Shown here: one piece after another, positions 26,238 through 35,780 of the stretch
Position numbering within the stretch: the stretch's first letter is position 1
Layout of the letters: each line of letters begins with the position of its first letter
From: WTJH01 sp049889695
GTDB lineage: Bacteria > Bacteroidota > Bacteroidia > Flavobacteriales > Flavobacteriaceae
Assembly: GCA_049889695.1 (NCBI GenBank)
Contig: JBMHCX010000009.1
Span: forward strand, 124,001 to 188,000
Direction of reading: 5' to 3'
Length of the DNA stretch: 64,000 bases
Notes under the pieces: model-generated
Databases searched by the model: none
What the model was told of the DNA's origin: nothing
Seen by the model: only the letters and a program-made list of their open reading frames with translations
Made by a program: the position numbers and the translations under genes

Positions 26238-27275
26238 CTAAGCGATCTCCAAAAAATTAGTGCCATTGATTTTTTCGAGTACGTATTGATGTTGTTCTTC
26301 AGTGTAGTCTCGGTGGGTGACCATGCGAAGCGTATGCGCGTCCATGGCAATTAATTGAATCCCTTTCGATTTCATTAGACTTAGAAAAGATGGCGTTTCA
26401 AGAGATTCTTCTAGTCTAAAAATAATAATGTTGGTGTGTACAGGAAGTACTTCGGCTATACCTGGAGCAGTCGCTAGTGCCTGCCCTATTTCTCGGGCTC
26501 TACGATGGTCGCTTTTTAAATCCATCCACTGATGATCGATCGCATATAGCGCCGCTGCTGCCAGATATCCTGCCTGTCGCATCCCACCACCAAAGACTTT
26601 GCGAATCCTCAAGGCTGCGTCGATTGCTTCTTTAGATCCCACCAATGCAGAACCAACCGGACACCCTAGACCTTTACTAAAACAAACGGATATGGTATCG
26701 AACAAACCTCCAAAAATTGTCGTTTGCTCCGGACAATCGACCAAGGCATTCCACAAACGAGCTCCATCCAGGTGAAGCTTTAATTCATTTTGATGACAAA
26801 CCTGAGCGATTTTTTCAATTTCAGCCATTTCATAACATGCCCCTCCCCCTTTGTTTGTTGTGTTTTCCAAACAGACCAGACGGGTTCTAGGGCTGTGATA
26901 AAAATCTGGAGGGTTAATGGCCGATAATACTTGTGTAGCAGTGATACGCCCCTGATCTCCATCGAGAAGTTTACAAGAAACACCGCTGTTAAAGCTTACC
27001 CCTCCCCCTTCATAATTATAAACATGTGCCGTACGATCGCAAATCAACTGATCTCCCGCTTGGGTATGAATTTTAATTGCGGTCTGGTTGGCCATGGTTC
27101 CGGATGGAAAAAACAAGGCCGCTTCTTTGGCAAACATTTTTGCCACTGTTGCTTCGAGTTCGTTTACGCTGGGGTCTTCCTTAAACACATCATCTCCTAC
27201 CTCTGCCATCCACATGGATTGCTGCATGCTTTCTGATGGTCGGGTAACAGTATCACTAATCAAATTCACTTGCAT
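26238..27275 (-). CDS. ltaE: Low-specificity L-threonine aldolase
   Basis: PLP enzyme that splits L-threonine or L-allo-threonine to glycine and acetaldehyde. It has 345 aa. Family marks are LISDTVTRPS at the start, GDDVFKEDPSVNELE, FFPSGTMANQ, LHLDGARLWNA, and the PLP lysine in CFSKGLGCPVGSALVG (about residue 200). It is on the same strand as ptrB with a 52-base gap, and divergent from prfB. Confidence 0.94.
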   Translation of the reverse strand: MQVNLISDTVTRPSESMQQSMWMAEVGDDVFKEDPSVNELEATVAKMFAKEAALFFPSGTMANQTAIKIHTQAGDQLICDRTAHVYNYEGGGVSFNSGVSCKLLDGDQGRITATQVLSAINPPDFYHSPRTRLVCLENTTNKGGGACYEMAEIEKIAQVCHQNELKLHLDGARLWNALVDCPEQTTIFGGLFDTISVCFSKGLGCPVGSALVGSKEAIDAALRIRKVFGGGMRQAGYLAAAALYAIDHQWMDLKSDHRRAREIGQALATAPGIAEVLPVHTNIIIFRLEESLETPSFLSLMKSKGIQLIAMDAHTLRMVTHRDYTEEQHQYVLEKINGTNFLEIA

Positions 27276-27328
27276 GTTTAAAACTAAAACTTTTTAAGAG
27301 AATAGATCTTTTAGACTAAAGATTTAAA

Positions 27329-27336
27329 TATTTTTG
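27329..27336 (+). promoter_or_regulatory. Candidate -7 promoter box for prfB
   Basis: TATTTTTG matches TAnnTTTG and ends 14 bases before the ATG at 27351. There is no clear -33 TTTG. The match supports the upstream start of prfB ahead of its frameshift site. Confidence 0.4.
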
Positions 27337-27350
27337 AAAAAAACAATGGT

Positions 27351-28461
27351 ATGGTAACCAGCGATCAATTAAAAGATCTTTTTGAACGCCTTGGTGCGTT
27401 AAGGAGGTATCTTTGACATCGATAAGAAACGTATAGAAATTTCCAACGAAGAGGAGAAAACACTCGCCCCTGATTTTTGGAACGACCCCAAAGTGGCTGA
27501 GGAACACATGAAAAACCTTCGCAGCCTGAAACGATGGGTCACCGATTTTGAAAAGGTAGAAACTTCCATCAACGACCTTGAAGTCTTAACAGAGTTCTAC
27601 AAGGCAGAAGAAGCCACTGCAGAAGAAGTAAGTCAACAATGGGAACAAAGTAGAGATTTACTTGAGGCCATTGAATTTCGAAATATGCTATCTGAGGAAG
27701 GTGATGGTTTAAGTGCCGTTATTCAGATCACAGCTGGAGCTGGTGGAACCGAAAGCTGCGATTGGGCTGAGATACTGTATCGTATGTATCTGATGTGGGC
27801 AGAAAGCCAAGGGTTTAAACTAAAAGAATTGAACTATCAGGGGGGCGATGTCGCGGGTATCAAAACAGCAACTCTTGAAATAGAAGGCGATTATGCTTTT
27901 GGCTGGCTCAAAGGCGAAAATGGGGTCCATCGACTGGTACGTATATCTCCTTTCGACAGTAATGCAAAACGACACACCTCTTTTGCCTCCGTATATGTCT
28001 ATCCACTCGTCGACGATTCTATCGAGATTGTCGTGAATCCCGCTGAAATCACTTGGGAAACCATGCGGGCCAGTGGCGCGGGCGGACAAAATGTGAATAA
28101 AGTTGAAACAGCCGTTCGGCTAAGACACCATCCCACTGGAATTATCATTGAAAATTCTGAAACTCGCTCCCAATTAGAAAATAAGAACAAAGCCATGCAG
28201 TTGCTAAAATCGCAGCTGTATGAGATTGAACTTCAGAAAAAAATGGCAGCTCGAAATGCCATAGAGGCGGAAAAGAAGAAAATTGAATGGGGCTCACAAA
28301 TTCGGAATTATGTGATGCACCCCTACAAACTGGTGAAAGACGTTAGAACTCAACAAGAATCGACCGATGTCGATGGTGTTATGAATGGAGGAATCGATCC
28401 ATTCCTAAAAGCCTATCTGATGCTGATGGGGCAAAAAAGTGATGCAGAAGAAAGCCTTTAA
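27351..28461 (+). CDS. prfB: Peptide chain release factor 2, expressed by programmed +1 frameshift
   Basis: Release factor that reads UGA and UAA. Translation starts at ATG 27351, runs 21 codons to CTT, meets an in-frame TGA at 27414-27416, and continues after a +1 shift (GAC at 27415) to the stop at 28461, giving 369 aa. The stop-codon recognition SPF is in RISPFDSNAKRH, and the peptidyl-transfer GGQ is in ASGAGGQNVNK. Reading only the downstream frame would wrongly start the protein at the internal ATG at 27493 and lose about 48 residues. It is followed 8 bases later by the HAD gene. Confidence 0.95.
27402..27416 (+). promoter_or_regulatory. RF2 programmed +1 frameshift site
   Basis: AGGAGG at 27402-27407, a 3-base spacer, CTT at 27411-27413, then TGA followed by C. 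This is the classic autoregulatory element: when RF2 is scarce the ribosome pauses at UGA, the internal Shine-Dalgarno pushes it, and it slips on CUU-U into the +1 frame. It is notable in a phylum where start codons rarely carry a Shine-Dalgarno sequence. Confidence 0.95.
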
Positions 28462-28469
28462 ACGACCCC

Positions 28470-29090
28470 ATGACCGCTGTTGACAATATTATTTTTGATT
28501 TAGGGAATGTTCTGATTCACTGGGATCCCAAGCGTGTTTATCGAGAAGTCTTTGCCGGGGATGAACAAAAAGTGGATTGGTTTTTAAGTAAAATCTGTCC
28601 GATGGACTGGAATGAAAACCAGGATGCTGGATATCCCTTGGCAAAAGCTACCGAAGATCGTATTGCCCTCTACCCTGCTTATGAAAACTGGATACGTATG
28701 TATTACGGTCGGTGGGAGGAAATGCTGGGAGGCGCCATTGAGCCGACCGTAAAAATCCTTTATGAATTAAAAGAAATTAACCGCTTTAAAATTGTAGCAC
28801 TCACCAATTGGAGTGCCGAAACTTTTCCTATTGCCCAAAGGAGATTCGATTTTTTAAACGTTTTCGAAGGGATCGTTGTTTCCGGTGAAGAAAAAACGCG
28901 AAAACCCTTTACAGAAATCTACCGGACCTGTCTGGACCGATTTAAGCTAAAGCCAGAATCTTCCTTGTTTATCGACGACAACCAACGGAACATCGAAGCG
29001 GCTCAACGCTTGGGAATACAAACCCACCTCTTTACTTCAGCTGACAAGCTTCGAAAAGAGTTGCTTGAAAGAGAAATGCTAACGGATTAA
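28470..29090 (+). CDS. HAD family hydrolase (YihX-like)
   Basis: A 206-aa haloacid dehalogenase-superfamily phosphatase. Motif I is FDLGNVLIHWD, the variant DxGNV form of the YihX/epoxide-hydrolase-N subgroup. Motif II is VALTNWS, the lysine motif lies in EEKTRKPFTEIY, and motif III is SLFIDDNQRNIEAA. YihX acts on alpha-glucose-1-phosphate in E. coli, but the substrate cannot be transferred with confidence. It follows prfB by 8 bases and its end overlaps the convergent dnaB by 4. Confidence 0.87.
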   Translation: MTAVDNIIFDLGNVLIHWDPKRVYREVFAGDEQKVDWFLSKICPMDWNENQDAGYPLAKATEDRIALYPAYENWIRMYYGRWEEMLGGAIEPTVKILYELKEINRFKIVALTNWSAETFPIAQRRFDFLNVFEGIVVSGEEKTRKPFTEIYRTCLDRFKLKPESSLFIDDNQRNIEAAQRLGIQTHLFTSADKLRKELLEREMLTD

Positions 29091-30619
29091 AAGGGAACAG
29101 AGTCGTCCTCGTCATAGGAGCTTCCGAAGGCTTGGTCGGGCGTGCCAAATGCAGGGGGTGGTGAATTATCTGCTGCATCCGGATTCATTTTCGATTGGAA
29201 TTCGAAAGGCGAATCGAAATCATCTAGATTGTCGAATTTCCCCAAATGTCCGATAAACTTTAAACGGATATTATCTAACCCTCCATTTCTGTGCTTGGCC
29301 ACTATAAATTCGGCTTGCCCTTCCGAAGGTGTTCGTTCTTCATCGTCCCATTCATCGATCCCGTAATATTCAGGACGATAGATAAATGAAACAATATCAG
29401 CGTCTTGCTCGATGGCTCCTGATTCCCGAAGATCGGAAAGCATGGGTCGTTTTGTCCCACCCCGTGTTTCGACAGCACGCGATAGCTGTGATAAGGCGAT
29501 TACCGGAATATCTAATTCTTTCGCCAAGGCTTTTAAGTTTCGTGAAATGGTTGAAATTTCCTGTTCACGATTCCCAGCTTTATTGGTAGATCCTGCCGTC
29601 ATCAGCTGCAAGTAGTCCACAAAGATTAATTTGATATCGTGTTGAGAAGACAAGCGTCTGGCTTTTGCCCGAAGATCAAATATGGAGAGCGACGGGGTGT
29701 CGTCTATAAATAACGGTGCTTTCTCCAAATCACTCACTTTAACGTTCAGTTGTTTCCACTCGTGATCGGCTAGCTTACCGGTTCTGAGTTTTTCAGAAGA
29801 AAGACCCGTTTCAGCCGAGATTAAACGGGTAATGAGCTGTACGGACGACATTTCCAAAGAGAAAAAAGCGACAGGAACACTTTTTGCCACCGCAATATTT
29901 CTAGCCATAGAAAGGGTCAACGCGGTTTTACCCATCCCTGGACGAGCTGCAATGATAATTAAATCACTCGGCTGCCAGCCGGAGGTCAGCTGGTCGAGTT
30001 TATCGAAGCCAGTACTCACCCCACTTAGCCCTTCTCGCTTAGAGATTTCTTCTATTTTTTTCTTGGCCTGAATGACCAAGCTTTTAGCAGATTCTGTCGA
30101 TTTTTTAATATTCCCTTGAGTGATGTCGTATAATTTCGATTCAGCCTCGTCTAGAAGGTCAAAAACATCGATCGATTCTTTGTAGGAATTATCAATAATT
30201 TCACTGGATGCTTTGATTAAGCTTCGCTGGATAAATTTTTGCAATATGATACGAGCATGGAACTCTATGTGCGCGGAAGAAGCGACACGCTGACTCAGCT
30301 GTACTAAATAAAAATCTCCTCCACTTCCTTCGAGTGTTCCGTTTTTTTTCAGCTGAGCAGAAACGGTTAATAAGTCAATGGGTTCAGAGGCATTGAATAG
30401 GGTCAGGATCGCATCAAAGATTTGCTGATGGGCAGGTTTATAGAAAGCGTCCGGCTGGAGGATATCAATCACCTCATCGACTCCCTTCTTATCGATCAGC
30501 ATAGCTCCAAGGACAGCCTCTTCTAAATCCAGTGCTTGTGGTGGGAGTTTCCCTCGTTCGAGAGGAACGATGGGGGTATTAGACCTTTGCGGTGAGGGTT
30601 GATTTTGTTTTTCTTCCAT
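29087..30619 (-). CDS. dnaB: Replicative DNA helicase DnaB
   Basis: Hexameric helicase that unwinds DNA at the replication fork. The frame is open to 30640, but the ATG at 30619 (MEEKQNQPSPQ) is the natural start, giving 510 aa. The N-terminal domain begins with PPQALDLEEAVLGAMLID. The RecA-like domain has Walker A in AARPGMGKTAL and Walker B in LIFVDYLQLM, then SQLSRAVETR and MLSDLRESGAIEQDAD. No intein is present, although DnaB is a common intein host. The C-terminal tail is rich in Pro, Asp and Ser. Confidence 0.97.
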   Translation of the reverse strand: MEEKQNQPSPQRSNTPIVPLERGKLPPQALDLEEAVLGAMLIDKKGVDEVIDILQPDAFYKPAHQQIFDAILTLFNASEPIDLLTVSAQLKKNGTLEGSGGDFYLVQLSQRVASSAHIEFHARIILQKFIQRSLIKASSEIIDNSYKESIDVFDLLDEAESKLYDITQGNIKKSTESAKSLVIQAKKKIEEISKREGLSGVSTGFDKLDQLTSGWQPSDLIIIAARPGMGKTALTLSMARNIAVAKSVPVAFFSLEMSSVQLITRLISAETGLSSEKLRTGKLADHEWKQLNVKVSDLEKAPLFIDDTPSLSIFDLRAKARRLSSQHDIKLIFVDYLQLMTAGSTNKAGNREQEISTISRNLKALAKELDIPVIALSQLSRAVETRGGTKRPMLSDLRESGAIEQDADIVSFIYRPEYYGIDEWDDEERTPSEGQAEFIVAKHRNGGLDNIRLKFIGHLGKFDNLDDFDSPFEFQSKMNPDAADNSPPPAFGTPDQAFGSSYDEDDSVPF

Positions 30620-30639
30620 GCTCGAATGTACAAAAAACA

Positions 30640-30671
30640 AACAGGGAAAGTGCTAGCACTTATCCCCTGTT
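30640..30671 (-). terminator. Intrinsic terminator downstream of accA
   Basis: On the minus strand an imperfect stem (CAGGGG / CCCTG outer part, AAGTGC / GCACTT inner part, small bulges between) is followed by a T-run complementary to the A-tract at 30632-30637. It lies between the end of accA and the start of dnaB and separates the two units. Confidence 0.65.
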
Positions 30672-30703
30672 AAATGTTAAAAACTCAAAAAAATTGTTGA
30701 TTT

Positions 30704-31660
30704 CTACTTTTCGGTATACTGCCCCATAGCCACAAACTTTTCGGTTCGCGTTTGGAGCAATTCTTCCGTAGAGAGTTTTTTCAATTTTTTGTAGCAGCTT
30801 GTTATTTCTTTGGCGACCGTTGCATAAGTCGTTTCACGATCGTAATGGGCACCCCCTAAGGGTTCTTTGACTATCTTATCGATAAGACCTGCCTTTTTCA
30901 TGTCCTGAGCTGTTAATTTAAGGGCATCGGCCGCTTGTTCCTTATGCTCCCAACTTCGCCATAAAATGGAAGAGCAACTCTCAGGAGAGATAACTGAATA
31001 CCAGGTGTTTTCCAACATATTGATGGAGTCGCCGACCCCAATTCCCAAGGCACCTCCAGAAGCTCCTTCACCTATTACAAATACCATGATCGGTACTTTA
31101 ATGGCAAACATCTCATAGATATTACGGGCAATTGCCTCTCCCTGCCCTCTTTCTTCTGCTTCCAATCCTGGATAAGCACCAGGAGTATCGATTAAGGTAA
31201 CAATCGGGATATTGAATTTTTCAGCGGACTTCATTAAACGAAGGGCTTTTCGGTAGCCTTCCGGATTAGCCATCCCAAAATTGCGGTATTGGCGTGTTTT
31301 TGTATTGTACCCTTTTTGGGTTCCAATGAACATGTAGGATTGATTGCCAATTTTCCCTAAACCGCCGACCATGGCTTTGTCGTCCCCTACATTTCTATCG
31401 CCATGAAGCTCCAGAAAAGTATCTCCACAAAGGGCTTGAATATAATCTAACGCATACGGTCTAGAGGGATGACGTGACAACTGTACACGTTGCCAGGCCG
31501 TTAAATTTTTATAGATCGCATTTTTTTGATCTTCCAATTTTTGAGTCAACTGACTACACATGGCAGTAGAATCTACTTCAGATTCATTTCCAATTGTTTG
31601 GCATTTTTCTATCTGCTCGTGCAGGTCCTTGATGGGCAGTTCAAATTCTAAATATTCCAT
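30704..31660 (-). CDS. accA: Acetyl-CoA carboxylase carboxyltransferase subunit alpha
   Basis: Alpha half of the carboxyltransferase that moves CO2 from biotin to acetyl-CoA, the first committed step of fatty-acid synthesis. It has 318 aa. Blocks seen are the N-terminal LEFELPIKDLHEQIE, ARHPSRPY-like LSRHPSRPYALDYI, GGLGKIG, ETPGAYPG-like LIDTPGAYPGLEAEERGQGEAIA, and GEGASGGALGIG forming the oxyanion site. The partner accD is not nearby, which is normal for this phylum. Confidence 0.96.
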   Translation of the reverse strand: MEYLEFELPIKDLHEQIEKCQTIGNESEVDSTAMCSQLTQKLEDQKNAIYKNLTAWQRVQLSRHPSRPYALDYIQALCGDTFLELHGDRNVGDDKAMVGGLGKIGNQSYMFIGTQKGYNTKTRQYRNFGMANPEGYRKALRLMKSAEKFNIPIVTLIDTPGAYPGLEAEERGQGEAIARNIYEMFAIKVPIMVFVIGEGASGGALGIGVGDSINMLENTWYSVISPESCSSILWRSWEHKEQAADALKLTAQDMKKAGLIDKIVKEPLGGAHYDRETTYATVAKEITSCYKKLKKLSTEELLQTRTEKFVAMGQYTEK

Positions 31661-31698
31661 AATACCATTTTTCCATCAAACAAAAATAAACAAATATG

Positions 31699-32592
31699 CT
31701 AGGTTAATTTTCGTTTTTGTATGCGTAATTTAAATATTCCATTTAAAAAAACACTGGTTAAAACAAACAACATTCCCACAAAAAATTGAGGGCTTAAAAA
31801 CTCATCTTCTTTAAAAATAAGCAAAGACAGTAGGATACCGTAGATAGGTTCTAAGTTTATGGTCATCATAATGGTGTAGGGCGATAGTCCTTTCATAACG
31901 TGTATGGAGGCAATAAAAGCATAGGCCGTACAAATACTGGCCAGAATAAACAGCCATAACCAGTCGATTGATTGCAAATCGAAAAACGAGGCGTCAAATC
32001 TTCGGCAGAGCAGAAAAACAAGGGTAATCAATAAGGTTCCGTATAGTAACTGATAAAAAGAAAGGGAGTCGGAGGCTACACGCTTCACCAAGCGGCCATT
32101 GAGTAAGGTAAATATGGCACTAAGTATTGCCGATAGAAAAGCAATTAACAACCCCCAAAGATGATTGATCTCTGCTTGGAATATCAGCCCAATCCCGAGG
32201 ATGGTCAGTAGTCCAAACCCTAATTCGTACAGGCGTAACTGGCGCTTATACCACAGCGGTTCAAGAACCGCAGTGATGAGTGCTCCGGTAGACATCATCG
32301 AAAGCGTTAATGAAACTCCTGCAATTTTTATGGCGTAAAAAAAAGTGATCCAATGCACAGCAATAATTCCACCGCCCAAAAGAATCCATTTGATTTCCTG
32401 TTTAGGGACCCAAAAGCGATGACGCTTGAAAACTAAAAAATAACTACCGATGAGCAAACTGGCAATTCCCATTCGATACCACACAAGAGCAAGCGCATCT
32501 ATACTGATTAGCGCCCCTAGGATAGAGGTAAATCCAAAAATAAATACGATTCCATGAAAATGGAGTAAATAACGAAGCTTACTTTCGGGCAC
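31699..32592 (-). CDS. EamA/DMT family transporter
   Basis: A 297-aa inner-membrane protein with ten hydrophobic helices in two EamA repeats, the fold of drug/metabolite exporters. The substrate cannot be told from sequence. It starts at a GTG that lies inside the 3' end of the permease gene (14-base overlap), so it is translated from the tgt-permease-transporter mRNA. The basic tail KLRIQKRKLT is cytoplasmic. Confidence 0.85.
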   Translation of the reverse strand: MPESKLRYLLHFHGIVFIFGFTSILGALISIDALALVWYRMGIASLLIGSYFLVFKRHRFWVPKQEIKWILLGGGIIAVHWITFFYAIKIAGVSLTLSMMSTGALITAVLEPLWYKRQLRLYELGFGLLTILGIGLIFQAEINHLWGLLIAFLSAILSAIFTLLNGRLVKRVASDSLSFYQLLYGTLLITLVFLLCRRFDASFFDLQSIDWLWLFILASICTAYAFIASIHVMKGLSPYTIMMTINLEPIYGILLSLLIFKEDEFLSPQFFVGMLFVLTSVFLNGIFKLRIQKRKLT

Positions 32593-33652
32593 GGTTCAAG
32601 AGATAGAGGGCTAGTATACCGAATACAACAATAGGAATCCAAGCAGCTAAAATGGGAGGAAAACTCGACTTATTGACCAATACACCAAAAATTTTATCGA
32701 AGAAAATAAAGATGAATCCTAAGGTGATTCCAAACGCTAAATTAAGCCCCATTCCTCCTCTTCGTTTAAAAGAAGCCATGGCTACAGCAATTAAGGTTAG
32801 CACAAAAGCAGAAACAGGCAAGCTATAGCGCTTGTGCCGCACTAATAAATGATTATTGATAAGGTGAGAGCCACTCGCCCTCTCCTTTTCGATAAACCGA
32901 TTGAGTTCGAATAGATTTAAGGTCTCAGCCTTGTATTTTTCGGGAGATAGGTCTTCTATCTTAAAATCGAGCAAGGTGTCTTTTCGTGCTTCTGAAAAGT
33001 ATAGTTCCCCCTCTGGAGTAAATTTACGAATGCTGTAGTTCGACAGGCGGAAAAGACTATCTCGTTCCAACCAACGGATACTATTAGCCATAATTTTAGC
33101 TTCCAATTCATTGCCGTTAAACCGTTCTAAAGTGAAATTACTCCCACGTTTGCGAACCGGATCATAGAAGCTAACATAAATAAATTCCCGATCGTTGATT
33201 TGCTTATACACATTATCGGTATTGCGGACTTTTTTCTTTTTCAAGTAGGCATATCGAAATTCGTTAAACCCCAGACTCGCTTTTGGGACGATAAACATAC
33301 CTGCAATAAAGGCTGATGAAGCAATTAAAAAAGCTCCGATAAAAAATGGACGCAGATATCGATTAAACGAAATACCCGAACTCAATACCGCGATAACTTC
33401 TGTGTTATTGGCCAGTTTGGAGGTAAACCAGATAATGGATAAAAACAAAAAAATCGGGAACAACAGATTGGCAAAATACCATGTGAAGTCGATATAATAG
33501 TTGATCACTTCTGTTAAGGGAACTTCCTTTTCTCGAATTTTATCGATTTTTTCGGCCAGATCCACCATGATTCCGATAGGAATAAACAGCAAAATCATGA
33601 CAAAAAAAGTGCCCAAATAACGCTTGAGAATATACCAATCGATAATTTTCAT
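32579..33652 (-). CDS. LptF/LptG family permease (YjgP/YjgQ)
   Basis: A 357-aa inner-membrane permease of the lipopolysaccharide transport complex LptB2FG, which drives LPS to the outer membrane. It has the family plan: two helices near the N-terminus (IIDWYILKRYLGTFFVMILLF), a periplasmic beta-jellyroll in the middle (roughly 130-260), then helices at the C-terminus. Whether it plays the F or the G role is not clear. It overlaps tgt by 4 bases and the DMT transporter gene by 14. Confidence 0.9.
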   Translation of the reverse strand: MKIIDWYILKRYLGTFFVMILLFIPIGIMVDLAEKIDKIREKEVPLTEVINYYIDFTWYFANLLFPIFLFLSIIWFTSKLANNTEVIAVLSSGISFNRYLRPFFIGAFLIASSAFIAGMFIVPKASLGFNEFRYAYLKKKKVRNTDNVYKQINDREFIYVSFYDPVRKRGSNFTLERFNGNELEAKIMANSIRWLERDSLFRLSNYSIRKFTPEGELYFSEARKDTLLDFKIEDLSPEKYKAETLNLFELNRFIEKERASGSHLINNHLLVRHKRYSLPVSAFVLTLIAVAMASFKRRGGMGLNLAFGITLGFIFIFFDKIFGVLVNKSSFPPILAAWIPIVVFGILALYLLNRARK

Positions 33653-34779
33653 AAACGACGATTCATTTGAGTCACCATAACATTTTTCCAGTCCGCAAAA
33701 GTGTCGTTAAGAATATGCTCCCGTGCCTGTCGTACCAATCGCAGATAGAAATTAAGATTGTGTAGGGTAGCAATCTGTTTGCCTAACATTTCATTCACCG
33801 TAAACAAATGTCGTACATAGGCTTTAGAATAAAAATGATCTACAAAACTATCTCCCTCAGGATCAAGTGGAGAAAAGTCATTTTCCCATTTTTTATTTTT
33901 AATATTCATGGTCCCCTGCGCCGTAAACAACATCCCGTTTCTCGCATTTCTAGTGGGCATAACACAGTCGAACATATCTACTCCCAAAGCAATGTTTTCA
34001 AGTATGTTTATGGGTGTCCCTACCCCCATTAGATAGCGCGGTTTGTCGACGGGAAGAATTTCACATACCACCTCTGTCATTCCATACATTTCTTCTGCAG
34101 GTTCCCCTACTGAAAGCCCCCCTATTGCATTTCCAGGAGCATTGGCTTTAGCGATATATTCAGCCGACTGACGTCTTAGATCTTTATAGACACTCCCTTG
34201 TACTATAGGGAATAATGTTTGTTCGTAACCGTAGTTGACTTTCGGTTCGGCATGCGCTTGAATACAGCGGTCTAACCAACGGTGGGTTCGGTGCATGGAC
34301 GCTTTTGCGTATTCATAATCGCAAGGATAGGGCGTACACTCATCGAATGCCATAATTATATCCGCTCCGATTTGGTGCTGAATTTCCATTGCGCGCTCAG
34401 GGGTGAACATATGGTAAGAACCATCGATATGTGACTTGAACTTAACCCCTTCTTCCTTGATCTTACGATTGGCAGATAGAGAGTAGACCTGGTAGCCACC
34501 AGAGTCGGTTAGAATTGGTTGTTGCCAATTCATGAATTGATGAATCCCACCGGCTTGTTCCAAAATAGAAGTCCCTGGTCGTAGATATAGGTGATAGGTA
34601 TTGGCTAAAATAATATCGGGCTGTATGTCTGTGGTCAGCTCTCGCTGGTGAACTCCTTTCACTGTTGCAGCCGTTCCAACCGGCATGAAAATGGGTGTCT
34701 GAATAGTCCCGTGATCTGTCGTGAGCTCCGCAGCTCTGGCCTTTGATCCTTGGTCGGTGTGCAACAGTTTAAATTTCAT
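33649..34779 (-). CDS. tgt: tRNA-guanine transglycosylase, lacking the usual zinc cysteines
   Basis: Exchanges G34 for preQ1 in tRNAs with GUN anticodons as part of queuosine synthesis. It has 376 aa. The catalytic aspartates are present in TDSGGYQVYS (D92) and DMFDCVMPTR (D271), and the substrate pocket GGLSVGEP is intact. The C-terminal zinc site, normally CxCxxC plus a His, is not complete: the stretch at 306-321 has Gly309, Ser311 and Asp314 where cysteines are expected, while His340 remains. As far as I recall this is shared by other Bacteroidota. First gene of the tgt-permease-DMT operon. Confidence 0.95.
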   Translation of the reverse strand: MKFKLLHTDQGSKARAAELTTDHGTIQTPIFMPVGTAATVKGVHQRELTTDIQPDIILANTYHLYLRPGTSILEQAGGIHQFMNWQQPILTDSGGYQVYSLSANRKIKEEGVKFKSHIDGSYHMFTPERAMEIQHQIGADIIMAFDECTPYPCDYEYAKASMHRTHRWLDRCIQAHAEPKVNYGYEQTLFPIVQGSVYKDLRRQSAEYIAKANAPGNAIGGLSVGEPAEEMYGMTEVVCEILPVDKPRYLMGVGTPINILENIALGVDMFDCVMPTRNARNGMLFTAQGTMNIKNKKWENDFSPLDPEGDSFVDHFYSKAYVRHLFTVNEMLGKQIATLHNLNFYLRLVRQAREHILNDTFADWKNVMVTQMNRRL

Positions 34780-34870
34780 CGGGGCAAAGATACTATTTCT
34801 AAAAAGTGTGGGTCTTTAAATGTTGTTGATTAATTTAAACGAATGGGGGAAAACTATTGATTATTTTTTT

Positions 34871-34900
34871 TTTGTGCTCCTTTCATTAGCCCTAAATTTG
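34871..34900 (+). promoter_or_regulatory. Promoter of the transketolase genes
   Basis: TTTG at 34871-34874 (-33) and TAAATTTG at 34893-34900 (-7) are separated by 18 bases, a near-ideal Bacteroidota sigma-A promoter. It ends 17 bases before the ATG at 34918. A short palindrome, AGCCC and GGGCT, flanks the -7 box. Confidence 0.7.
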
Positions 34901-34917
34901 GGCTCAAATTAAAACGT

Positions 34918-35763
34918 ATGGCCTCCTTGGAAGCATTAGACCAACTCACAACACAAGTACGCAGAGACATCCTGCGAATGGTACACAAAGTTAATTCAGG
35001 CCACCCAGGGGGATCGCTGGGATGTGCTGAGTTTTTTGTCGCGCTCTATCAAAAAATAATGGACTACAAAATTCCATTTCAAATGGATGGAAAAGATGAG
35101 GACCTTTTCTTTTTATCGAATGGTCACATTTCCCCAGTATTTTACAGCGTCCTGGCTCGCAGCGGTTTTTTCCCTGTAGATGAACTGAACAGCTTCCGAT
35201 TAATCGATAGTCGATTACAAGGACACCCTACCACACACGAAGGCTTACCGGGTATTCGTGTAGCCTCCGGCTCACTTGGACAAGGCCTTTCCGTTGCTGT
35301 AGGGGCCGCCCTCGCTAAAAAACTAAACGGCGACCAACATCGGGTATACGCCTTGTTGGGCGATGGCGAACTACAAGAAGGTCAAAATTGGGAAGCAGCT
35401 ATGTATGCGGCTGCCAACCAAGTAGATAACCTCATTGCTACGGTCGATTTAAACGGACAGCAGATCGATGGTTCGACCGATGACGTCTTAAACATGGGGA
35501 GTGTCCGACAAAAATTTGAGGCTTTCGGGTGGTTGGTATTGGAGTTGACGGAAGGGAATTCCATCCCGCACATCGTTGAAACCCTAGAAAAAGCTAAACA
35601 AGAAAGCGGTAAAGGGGTTCCCGTCATGATATTGATGAAAACAGTGATGGGGAACGGTGTTGACTTTATGATGCACACGCATGCATGGCATGGGAAAGCC
35701 CCCAACGACGAACAACTTGTAAGCGGTTTACAACAGAACCCTGAAACCTTAGGCGACTACTAA
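34918..35763 (+). CDS. Transketolase, N-terminal (thiamine-diphosphate-binding) subunit
   Basis: First half of a split transketolase of the non-oxidative pentose phosphate pathway. It has 281 aa. GHPGGSLGCAEFFVALY carries a cofactor-contacting His, and the ThDP/Mg motif runs GDGELQEGQNWEA to the Asn of TVDLNGQQIDG (the GDG...N pattern). The family can also be part of 1-deoxyxylulose-like enzymes, but the length and partner fit transketolase. The second half follows 17 bases downstream. Confidence 0.92.
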   Translation: MASLEALDQLTTQVRRDILRMVHKVNSGHPGGSLGCAEFFVALYQKIMDYKIPFQMDGKDEDLFFLSNGHISPVFYSVLARSGFFPVDELNSFRLIDSRLQGHPTTHEGLPGIRVASGSLGQGLSVAVGAALAKKLNGDQHRVYALLGDGELQEGQNWEAAMYAAANQVDNLIATVDLNGQQIDGSTDDVLNMGSVRQKFEAFGWLVLELTEGNSIPHIVETLEKAKQESGKGVPVMILMKTVMGNGVDFMMHTHAWHGKAPNDEQLVSGLQQNPETLGDY

Positions 35764-35780
35764 CGATACAAACAAACTCC

